In this document: one piece after another, positions 7,542 through 13,587 of the stretch
How the letters are laid out: every line of letters begins with the position of its first letter
Numbering within the stretch: the stretch's first letter is position 1
Assembly: GCA_030149965.1 (NCBI GenBank)
Contig: JASLHB010000040.1
Location: 1-14,963, forward strand
DNA: 14,963 nucleotides
DNA from: Wohlfahrtiimonas sp.
GTDB taxonomy: Bacteria; Pseudomonadota; Gammaproteobacteria; Cardiobacteriales; Wohlfahrtiimonadaceae
Direction: 5' to 3'
Notes under the pieces: generated by a model
Database searches by the model: none
What the model was told of the DNA's origin: nothing
The model's input: the letters and a program-made list of their open reading frames with translations, nothing else
Position numbers and translations under genes: made by a program

Positions 7542-8045
7542 TTAACGACGCATGATGGGAACAACAATATTTTCATCGAACTCAAAGAGTTCTTCTTCCT
7601 CGTATTTTACCATGACTTCTTCAGCTAAGTTAGAGAAGTCTTCAGGATCAATGGATAACATTGAATCATAAGTATCGCGATCCCAAACTTCAATCAATGA
7701 ACCATTGCCTGATAAAATAATTTCAGATGTGATATTGGCATAAGCCATTAATCGAGTGGGAATAACAAATCGGCCTTGTGCATCTAATTGAATTTCAGTT
7801 GCGCCACCGCGAACAAAGCGCACAAAATCACGTTCTTTTTTCACGAAAGGATTCAGTTTAGTAAGATCAGCATCTACTTCTTGCCAAATATGATAAGGAT
7901 AAAGATTTAAACATTTATCAAAAGCACGATTGATGACAAAGCGATCAGTTTCTTCTAGTTGTTTTTTTAGGTTGGCAGGGAGCATTAGACGCTTTTTAGC
8001 ATCCATTTTTAGCTCAAATTCACCTAAATAACTAGTCATAATCAT
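7542..8045 (-). CDS. mraZ: Transcriptional regulator MraZ
   Basis: A 167-residue MraZ with two AbrB-like SpoVT half-domains. In known bacteria it forms a ring, binds TGGG-type repeats upstream of its own operon and controls the division/cell-wall (dcw) cluster. The half-site motifs are DAKKRLMLP (15-23), where the usual Gly of DxKGR is replaced by Lys, and the standard DAQGRFVIP (88-96). LIEVWD (117-122) ends the core. The tail after about 130 is long and acidic (EEVMVKYEEEELFEFDE), making the protein about 15 residues longer than that of E. coli. ATG at 8045 and 8039 are both possible, and neither has a clear ribosome-binding site. The next gene is murI and not rsmH, so the gene is detached from the dcw cluster. 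Confidence 0.95.
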   Translation of the reverse strand: MIMTSYLGEFELKMDAKKRLMLPANLKKQLEETDRFVINRAFDKCLNLYPYHIWQEVDADLTKLNPFVKKERDFVRFVRGGATEIQLDAQGRFVIPTRLMAYANITSEIILSGNGSLIEVWDRDTYDSMLSIDPEDFSNLAEEVMVKYEEEELFEFDENIVVPIMRR

Positions 8046-8072
8046 TGATCAAATATTTAATAAATTGAGATG

Positions 8073-8101
8073 ATTGTAGCATGAAATTTCAAAGCCTAAA
8101 A
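8073..8101 (-). promoter_or_regulatory. Extended -10 promoter of the mraZ operon
   Basis: On the minus strand TGC-TACAAT (8081 down to 8073) is an extended -10. The hexamer 17 bases upstream, TTTTAG, is a poor -35 and overlaps the T-run of the preceding terminator. Transcription would start near 8066, about 20 bases before the ATG. Confidence 0.6.
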
Positions 8102-8132
8102 AAGAAAACCTCAATAAAAATATTGAGGTTTT
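8098..8132 (-). terminator. Rho-independent terminator of the HdeD-like gene
   Basis: A perfect 12-bp stem (8121-8132 with 8105-8116, AAAACCTCAATA type) with loop of four is followed on the minus strand by C and six Ts. It separates the HdeD-like gene from the mraZ promoter. Confidence 0.9.
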
Positions 8133-8159
8133 AATTATGATTTCAATGTTCTAACAGTA

Positions 8160-8696
8160 TTAGCTATTCTTTTTTAAGAAAAATCCCCAATACAATTCAA
8201 AGATACCAAATGTGATGATAGCCATGCTGAAAAGACCAACAATGAAGATGCCAGAGATCACTGGCGACATCAAAAATACAAGTCCTAAAACAATGCCAAT
8301 AATCGGTAAGATAATGATGGATTTTGAGCTATTAGCAATCGCTGGAATATTAGAATTTTTCAAGCTTAAAATAATACCTAAGCCCAAAAATGATCTAAAT
8401 AAAACCCAGAAACCAAATAATAGACAAATGACTAAACTTGCTTCGCCTGCTGGCGTTGACACAAATAAAAGACCGATAATAATATCAATTGCGCCTGATA
8501 ATAGTGACCAGCCCCAATTAGGATTGGACATTGATACAGAAAATACTTCAAAAACACCTGTGAGCAAAAACATAAAGCCCACAAAATAGGCGATTGTTAT
8601 GAGTGTTGATGCTGGTGTAAGCATGCTCCAAAAACCAATCATTATGAATACGATGCCGATTAGAATGGTTAGCCACCAGTTATTTTTTTCTGTCAT
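8160..8696 (-). CDS. HdeD-like membrane protein (DUF308 repeats)
   Basis: A 178-residue inner-membrane protein with six hydrophobic helices (about 9-29, 34-54, 63-82, 87-110, 126-146, 148-173). These are arranged as three helical pairs, each opening with a Gly-rich turn such as ILIGIVFIMIGFW, LSGAIDIIIGLLF and LPIIGIVLGLVFLM. This is the DUF308/HdeD pattern; E. coli HdeD protects against acid at high cell density, but the molecular activity of the family is unknown. The start is strongly supported by AAGGAG five bases before the ATG. It lies 60 bases after the GDYXXLXY gene on the same strand with no strong terminator between, so partial read-through from that operon is possible. It has its own downstream terminator. 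Confidence 0.85.
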   Translation of the reverse strand: MTEKNNWWLTILIGIVFIMIGFWSMLTPASTLITIAYFVGFMFLLTGVFEVFSVSMSNPNWGWSLLSGAIDIIIGLLFVSTPAGEASLVICLLFGFWVLFRSFLGLGIILSLKNSNIPAIANSSKSIIILPIIGIVLGLVFLMSPVISGIFIVGLFSMAIITFGIFELYWGFFLKKNS

Positions 8697-8732
8697 ATTG
8701 ACTCCTTTATATTAATTATCCAAAAATGATTA

Positions 8733-8755
8733 TGATATATATGAGAATGATATCA
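8733..8755. promoter_or_regulatory. Inverted repeat upstream of the HdeD-like gene: TGATAT-N11-ATATCA
   Basis: A perfect 6-bp dyad with 11-base spacer, the same geometry as the repeat at 1703-1727, lies 37-59 bases before the start codon. It may be an operator. As RNA it could also form a weak hairpin ending the upstream operon (the minus strand then reads TAATCATTTTT). AT-richness makes chance occurrence plausible. Confidence 0.25.
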
Positions 8756-8756
8756 G

Positions 8757-9239
8757 TCATTCATCTAATTTGCTCTGCGGATTTATGATGTTTAAGGATT
8801 CATTTGTCAGATTGTTTAATAAAAACTGTGAAGACGATACATAACGAAACAATCCATATTTGGCTTGTTCATAGGATTTCGCATGACCTTCTTGGAAATA
8901 GAAACGATCTGGTCTAAGTTGATCTTGTATTTCAAATAATCGCTGATTCTCTTGAATGACTCCATTTTGATAAGGTTGAGCATCTATAGCAATCTTTTGA
9001 TCATTCAAAGTCACGATAAATACTTGCATATTATGATCAGAGTAATTATGTAAATTGTGCTCAAAATTGAGTGCCATATAATCACCTAACATAAAAGCTC
9101 GAGGGTCAACAGGTGCTAACTTAAAGTAAATCACTTCACCATTATTTTTAATGGCTTCCTTTTGAAAAATTTGCACATTGATGAAGATGAAAATAACAGC
9201 AAATGTTAAGAGCAATAGATAATTTTGTTTAATTTTCAT
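8757..9239 (-). CDS. GDYXXLXY domain protein
   Basis: A 160-residue protein with one N-terminal hydrophobic segment (about 7-24), likely a membrane anchor or signal peptide, and the rest probably periplasmic. The family signature is present as APVDPRAFMLGDYMALNFE: the GDYxxLxY motif with Phe in place of the last Tyr. The function of this family is unknown; it is regularly encoded after DUF2157 and DUF4401 proteins, as here. The ATG at 9239 overlaps the DUF4401 stop by 11 bases and gives the standard short basic N-terminus (MKIKQNY). An in-frame ATG at 9269 would add ten residues and a 41-base overlap and is less likely. There is only a distant GGAAAA as ribosome-binding site, so coupling is likely. 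Confidence 0.82.
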   Translation of the reverse strand: MKIKQNYLLLLTFAVIFIFINVQIFQKEAIKNNGEVIYFKLAPVDPRAFMLGDYMALNFEHNLHNYSDHNMQVFIVTLNDQKIAIDAQPYQNGVIQENQRLFEIQDQLRPDRFYFQEGHAKSYEQAKYGLFRYVSSSQFLLNNLTNESLNIINPQSKLDE

Positions 9240-10185
9240 GATAAATTTTTCCAAAGCGGAGCAATGCATAACGTGTAATTAAAATAACAATGCCAGTGAA
9301 GATTAAAATAATACCTTTAGCGCTTAATGAGCTCTCTAAATTGTAGTAATACATAAAAAGTGAATAGCCAAATAGCAGCAAACCAATAATGTGTAAGGTG
9401 CGTGATTGTAAATAAAAACCAAGTGTAATCACAACAATGCCTGCAATGGTGGCGTTAGGTAAAAAGTAAGTGAGTATAAATAAGCTCGCAATGCCAATTA
9501 GGTAAAGAATGTTTTGTTGCTGACTTTGATTTTTCCAATGATAAATTAGATGAGGAATAAAGCTACAGCCCAATAAAATATAGATAATGATTGGCGTGGA
9601 TAATGAAACATCAACAGAACGAAAGCCAAACAATTCCCACAATGGCCATGTTAATAAGTGAAGTGATAGGGCGATGAGGAATGTATAACAGCATATTACA
9701 TAATTGGATAAGCCCAAGATAACTAAGATGACTAGACTTATGATGAATACAGCATTTATCCCAACGCCATGAAAATAGAAAGTAATATCTATAGTCAGTA
9801 TTGTGAGTGTCGCTGTTAATGTCAGAATTCTAATGAAAGGATTTCGGAAAAATAGTGGCATGATTGCAAAGTAAATAGCACTGATTAAAAGTAAAAATTT
9901 AGGAGAAATAGGGAATGGATTTTCATAAGTTATTAATGTTGCCAGCATTAATAGATAGGTTGAAGTGAATAATGATAGCTTTAAAATTGTTGTCATAAAA
10001 TTATCATATGGGATTCTATAAGCAGTCAACGATGATCCAATCGCAAAAATGATAAATAAAATTGCAGTTGCAATGTCACTGTTGAAAATTTCCATAAATA
10101 GATAGGTGGGAAAAGCCATGATAAAAATAGTTAAAACAATGGCGGAACCTGTTAATAATAAATTTCTTAAATTAAGGCTATTCAT
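9229..10185 (-). CDS. DUF4401 domain membrane protein
   Basis: A 318-residue, almost wholly hydrophobic protein with roughly ten transmembrane helices. The C-terminal block YYYNLESSLSAKGIILIFTG followed by a run ending in RYALLR matches the family's typical Y-x-L-x-x-x-L-x-x-K-x-I...G pattern. No enzymatic motif is visible and the role is unknown. Its ATG lies inside the end of the DUF2157 gene, overlapping eight bases (ATGAATAG), with AAGGTGA at suitable spacing in the upstream coding sequence. Its own end overlaps the next start. The chain of overlaps implies stoichiometric production of the three proteins and a common complex. Confidence 0.83.
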   Translation of the reverse strand: MNSLNLRNLLLTGSAIVLTIFIMAFPTYLFMEIFNSDIATAILFIIFAIGSSLTAYRIPYDNFMTTILKLSLFTSTYLLMLATLITYENPFPISPKFLLLISAIYFAIMPLFFRNPFIRILTLTATLTILTIDITFYFHGVGINAVFIISLVILVILGLSNYVICCYTFLIALSLHLLTWPLWELFGFRSVDVSLSTPIIIYILLGCSFIPHLIYHWKNQSQQQNILYLIGIASLFILTYFLPNATIAGIVVITLGFYLQSRTLHIIGLLLFGYSLFMYYYNLESSLSAKGIILIFTGIVILITRYALLRFGKIYHEN

Positions 10186-11137
10186 GATGGTTCACCTTGT
10201 TTGCATGGTTAATGAGCCAAATAGCACCTTTATAGGTTGGATAAATGGAAGCAATGGCACATAAAGAGATGATTAAGGTTAAAGAAATACCATCTAGATG
10301 GCTCAGTGAGAATATGCGTAATAACACCATAAAGATTGTATAAATATAGAGGGCAATCATCATGCCTTTTTCATTTAAATGAATAAGTAAAAATATGGCA
10401 ATAATAGAAAAAAGCAATGTAATGAGCCAAGATGCTGTTGTGTTATATCCAAATAGAAGCTCAATGCTAGAGCTCAATAATGCAATGAATGTAATGCTGA
10501 AGAAGAGATAACAGATTGGTTTGGTGATACTGGGCACTTTGAAACGTTTTGCAAAAATTAATACAAATGCAAACAGGGCAGAGATTGCAAGAGAGGCTGA
10601 TGAACCGAAATAAACATTATGATGTTGTAAAGGTAAGTATAGCATTAATGTGCTGTAGCATAATAATCCAGTTACAATTGTGATGAATTGTTGGCGAAGA
10701 ATAATGGCAAAAGGCAATAAACAAATGCCCCAAACCAATGTGAAGTGATATAGACTGCTATTGATTTGGTAGACTTGCCCAAATACAGCCCAGAATGAAC
10801 CAATCACAATGGCAAATATTCCACACGCAATGGATCGATGATGTGCTTTTTTGGTGAGTAATATCGAAATAAAAGAGAGTAATAATGCTATTTCTGCAAT
10901 CGCTAATTTATAAAAATCTGTAAGCTGAAACCAGTTAAATGCAGTTAAGCAGATAATTCCTGCGGCGATTAAAATCCATCCCAAAAGTTGGATATAAATA
11001 TCAGCATGATGAAAAGGGCGAAATTTAGTCAAGTTATTTGCCATCGCTTGCTTAAAATTATTATCAGAAAGAGCGTTAGTTTGATGCAAGAATCTCAGCA
11101 TCATTCTGGGTTTTGAGGATTTTTTAATATTAATCAT
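10178..11137 (-). CDS. DUF2157 domain membrane protein
   Basis: About 319 residues. A short cytoplasmic N-terminal helical region (LRFLHQTNALSDNNFKQAM) resembles the usual DUF2157 start and is followed by some ten hydrophobic segments from about residue 45. The first of these, QLLGWILIAAGIICLTAFNW, is the characteristic first helix pair of the family. No catalytic residues are recognisable and the function is unknown. Three starts are possible: TTG 11167, ATG 11164 and ATG 11137. The predicted promoter would begin RNA near 11170, leaving almost no leader for the first two, and only the third has a trace of ribosome-binding site (AGG, eight bases away). The third was therefore chosen with moderate certainty. 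It is first gene of a three-gene overlapping operon. Confidence 0.8.
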   Translation of the reverse strand: MINIKKSSKPRMMLRFLHQTNALSDNNFKQAMANNLTKFRPFHHADIYIQLLGWILIAAGIICLTAFNWFQLTDFYKLAIAEIALLLSFISILLTKKAHHRSIACGIFAIVIGSFWAVFGQVYQINSSLYHFTLVWGICLLPFAIILRQQFITIVTGLLCYSTLMLYLPLQHHNVYFGSSASLAISALFAFVLIFAKRFKVPSITKPICYLFFSITFIALLSSSIELLFGYNTTASWLITLLFSIIAIFLLIHLNEKGMMIALYIYTIFMVLLRIFSLSHLDGISLTLIISLCAIASIYPTYKGAIWLINHANKVNHHE

Positions 11138-11176
11138 GGTTAAAACCTGTTGTGTTATTTTCATCAATTAAGAATT

Positions 11177-11205
11177 AATTTAGCATTTAATAAAACAATG
11201 ATCAA
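11177..11205 (-). promoter_or_regulatory. Sigma-70 promoter of the DUF2157 operon
   Basis: On the minus strand TTGATC (11205-11200), 17-bp spacer, then TAAATT (11182-11177) preceded by TGC, an extended -10. Predicted RNA start is near 11170. Confidence 0.55.
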
Positions 11206-11250
11206 TTAAATGTAAAATATAGAAAAATTTGATAAAAAAAATTAATTATA

Positions 11251-11369
11251 GTTTTTTGAAGAATGGGGCTATGATTCGCCGGAATTTGCAATCTTGCAAG
11301 AGTTCATCCCAATCGCCGATCAGTTTCTGATTACTTTTCCACAATCTTTTTATCTGGAAATTTGTACAT
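11251..11369 (+). promoter_or_regulatory. Structured leader upstream of the nhaC-type gene
   Basis: This 119-base stretch is less AT-rich than the promoter region before it and holds several small dyads: ATTC-GCCG-GAAT (11274-11285), the palindrome TCTTGCAAGA (11292-11301), and an ATCAG-TTT-CTGAT stem (11319-11331, plus a G-U pair) followed by TACTTTT. TTTCC (11336-11340) can pair with GGAAA (11356-11360), the likely ribosome-binding site of the antiporter gene. A cis-regulatory RNA is possible; no known riboswitch class was recognised, and no clear promoter was found. Confidence 0.35.
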
Positions 11370-12821
11370 ATGGAAATTATTCCCCCAGCAGGCGAAGAGG
11401 GTCGCTTGCCATCTGTTTTAGAATCTTTAATTCCAATTATTTTTATGGTTATCTCTTTGGTGACTGGCATATTCTTTTTTGGAACAAGTCCACATATTCC
11501 ATTGCTGGTGAGTGTTTGTATTGCCGCCTTAGTTGCAATGCGCTTAGGTTATTCATGGCGCAGAGTAGAACGTGGCATGTTGGATGCTGTACGTTTAGCC
11601 ATGCAAGCAGTTGTGATTTTAATGGTGATCGGTACAATCATCGCTTCGTGGATCGCAGGTGGTATTGTGCCAACTTTGATCTATTATGGTTTAAATATTC
11701 TTGAGCCTTCTTATTTTCTAGTGGCAGCCTGTGCAATTTGTTGCATTATTTCTATTGCAGCTGGCAATGCTTGGACGGCAGCAGGAACAATCGGTATAGC
11801 AATCATGGGCATTGGCTACGGTTTAGGAATGCCGCCAGAAATGGTTGCAGGCGCTGTAATTTCTGGTGTTTATTTTGGTGATAAAATTTCACCACTATCA
11901 GAAACAACGAATTTGGCACCTGGAATTGTTGGTGTTGATCTATTTGAGCACATTCAATATATGCTCTATACAACGATTCCCGCATTGATTATTTCATTGA
12001 TATTATTCGCAATTCTCGGCTATACACAAGCAAGCGCGATGCCAGAAAGTATTACAGTAACAGCTGATTTGCAGCGTGATTTGAAAGAGATTTTTTTAAT
12101 TTCACCTTGGTTATTATTAGCACCATCTTTCATCATTGTGATGATGATATTTAAAATTCCAGCATTTCCTGGCTTAATGATTGGCTCTACCTTGGGCGTA
12201 TTATGTGCAATCTTTATTCAAGATGCTGATCCATCGATGGTTTTGAATTCATTGTATGATGGTTATAGCATTACAACAGACAATAAAACTTTAAATGAGT
12301 TATTGAATAATGGTGGAATTAGCGCGGTATTATCAACAGTTTCATTGGTCATTATTGCGATGTGTTTTGGCGGTATTCTAGAGTTTACGAAGATATTTGA
12401 GGTGATCGTTGGTCATATTGCGCGCATGGTGCAAAAAACAAGAAGTTTGATTATTGCGACGGTATTTACTGGGATAACAGGTAATATTGTGGGCTGTGAT
12501 CAATACATGTCCATCATCATTCCAGGTAGAATGTATGCGGATGAATATCGTAAGCGTGGCATTAAAGGAAAAGTTTTGTCTCGTACATTAGAAGATGCAG
12601 GTACTATGACATCACCATTAATTCCGTGGAATACATGTGGTGCATTTATGGCGACAACTTTAGGCGTAGCATCATTCAGTTATTTACCTTATGCATTTTT
12701 ATGTTTGTTAAGCCCAATGATAGCGATTGTCTATGCTTGTACAGGTTGGACAATTGAATATTATGATGAAGGTGAAAAGCCTGCTAAAGTTAGACGATTC
12801 AGAATACCTAAGCGTATTTAG
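11370..12821 (+). CDS. nhaC: Na+/H+ antiporter, NhaC family
   Basis: A 483-residue inner-membrane secondary transporter of the NhaC type with about eleven to twelve hydrophobic helices. Signature segments are AAGNAWTAAGTIGIAIMG (130-147), GDKISPLSETTNLAP (170-184) and, in the second half, TGNIVGCDQYMSIIIPGRMY, which mirrors the first in the inverted repeat. Family members exchange Na+ for H+; some carry malate/lactate or other substrates, so the ion is inferred. The chosen ATG gives a short acidic cytoplasmic N-terminus (MEIIPPAGEEGRLPSVLES) and is preceded by GGAAA nine bases upstream. The gap to the glutathione S-transferase gene is 30 bases with no terminator, suggesting co-transcription. 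The leader may regulate it. Confidence 0.9.
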   Translation: MEIIPPAGEEGRLPSVLESLIPIIFMVISLVTGIFFFGTSPHIPLLVSVCIAALVAMRLGYSWRRVERGMLDAVRLAMQAVVILMVIGTIIASWIAGGIVPTLIYYGLNILEPSYFLVAACAICCIISIAAGNAWTAAGTIGIAIMGIGYGLGMPPEMVAGAVISGVYFGDKISPLSETTNLAPGIVGVDLFEHIQYMLYTTIPALIISLILFAILGYTQASAMPESITVTADLQRDLKEIFLISPWLLLAPSFIIVMMIFKIPAFPGLMIGSTLGVLCAIFIQDADPSMVLNSLYDGYSITTDNKTLNELLNNGGISAVLSTVSLVIIAMCFGGILEFTKIFEVIVGHIARMVQKTRSLIIATVFTGITGNIVGCDQYMSIIIPGRMYADEYRKRGIKGKVLSRTLEDAGTMTSPLIPWNTCGAFMATTLGVASFSYLPYAFLCLLSPMIAIVYACTGWTIEYYDEGEKPAKVRRFRIPKRI

Positions 12822-12851
12822 AATTTTCCTTCCAAAGATATGAGGTCTCAA

Positions 12852-13454
12852 ATGTTGAAATTGTATTATGCAAAAGGCACATGCTCTTCTGCCGTTTATA
12901 TGACAGCAAAATCTTTAGGCATTGAACTTGAATTAGTTCAGGTCAATATCGTGAAAGCGGAACTAGAGGATGGTAGTGATTATAAGAAAATTACAGCAAA
13001 AGGTTACGTGCCTGCATTACAACTTGAAAATGGCGAAGTGATCACTGAAGTTGTAGCGATTTGTGCATATTTGGCTTCATTAAAAAGTGATAATGTCATT
13101 TTCCCTTTATCAGGCAAAGGAATGATTGATCAATTGGAATGGTTTAACTACATTGCGACAGAATTACATAAAAGTTATATGCCATTAATTTTTAAAGTAT
13201 TTGGAATGGAAGTGCATGAGCAGTGGAGTGGTCATGCTTCTAAGCAATTAGCTTTACGTTATCAATATGTTGAGGATAAATTAGATGGCCAATCATATTT
13301 AACAGGTGAAACTGTGACAAGTGCAGATTTCTATTTGTTAATGACAACATTGTGGGCTGTGAAAACTAGTTATGATCTCTGCGCTTTTCCAAATATATTG
13401 GCATTCAAAGAGCGTATGATGCAATTGCCTGAGGTTCAGCAAGTGCTTGCATAA
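12852..13454 (+). CDS. Glutathione S-transferase, beta class
   Basis: A 200-residue cytosolic enzyme conjugating or thiol-exchanging glutathione. N-terminal thioredoxin-fold domain: LKLYYAKGTCSSA with the beta-class cysteine (Cys11), GYVPALQL (51-58) with the cis-proline, and ITEVVAICAYL (64-74), the glutathione-binding Glu-Val region. The helical C-terminal domain begins near 88 and includes ATELHKSY with His106, the second active-site residue of the bacterial beta class, then TSADFYLLMTTLWAVK. An ATG at 12840 would add four residues, but the ATG at 12852 has TGAGGT seven bases upstream and matches the standard family start. Likely co-transcribed with nhaC; ends in a strong terminator. Confidence 0.92.
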   Translation: MLKLYYAKGTCSSAVYMTAKSLGIELELVQVNIVKAELEDGSDYKKITAKGYVPALQLENGEVITEVVAICAYLASLKSDNVIFPLSGKGMIDQLEWFNYIATELHKSYMPLIFKVFGMEVHEQWSGHASKQLALRYQYVEDKLDGQSYLTGETVTSADFYLLMTTLWAVKTSYDLCAFPNILAFKERMMQLPEVQQVLA

Positions 13455-13479
13455 TCTCTCAGTATTTAAATTGAATAAT

Positions 13480-13508
13480 AAGCCATGTAGCAATACATGG
13501 CTTTATTT
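13480..13508 (+). terminator. Rho-independent terminator after the GST gene
   Basis: A perfect 10-bp stem (AAGCCATGTA/TACATGGCTT, 13480-13489 and 13494-13503) with the tetraloop GCAA is followed by TTTATTT. It ends the nhaC-GST transcript. Confidence 0.93.
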
Positions 13509-13520
13509 ATGTTGCTCATA

Positions 13521-13549
13521 TTGCTTACACTTCATATAGGCGCTATATT
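13521..13549 (+). promoter_or_regulatory. Sigma-70 promoter of alaA
   Basis: TTGCTT (13521-13526), 17-bp spacer, TATATT (13544-13549). Predicted RNA start is near 13556, which places the in-frame ATG at 13558 at the very 5' end and favours the ATG at 13588. Confidence 0.65.
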
Positions 13550-13587
13550 AAAGTTTTATGTGTCTTTGTGTTAAGGCTTTGTGCGCT

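Noticed and set aside
8727..8750. Fur-box-like GAT/ATGAT runs upstream of the HdeD-like gene
   Set aside because: By eye only about 12 of 19 positions fit the Fur consensus, which is ordinary for AT-rich DNA, and no iron gene is nearby.
11264..11312. Resemblance of GGGGC...TTCGCC...CATCCC to a fluoride riboswitch
   Set aside because: The conserved TGATG-CTCC/CTAC part and the pseudoknot partners are not present; the likeness is superficial.
11246..11470. Minus-strand open frame of 74 codons across the nhaC start
   Set aside because: It overlaps the nhaC N-terminus on the opposite strand, has no recognisable motif and no ribosome-binding site.
11294..11704. Plus-strand open frame of 136 codons starting with TTG
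   Set aside because: Most of it is a shifted-frame shadow of nhaC with Cys/Arg/Trp-rich nonsense composition. Only the part before 11370 is worth testing as a remnant.
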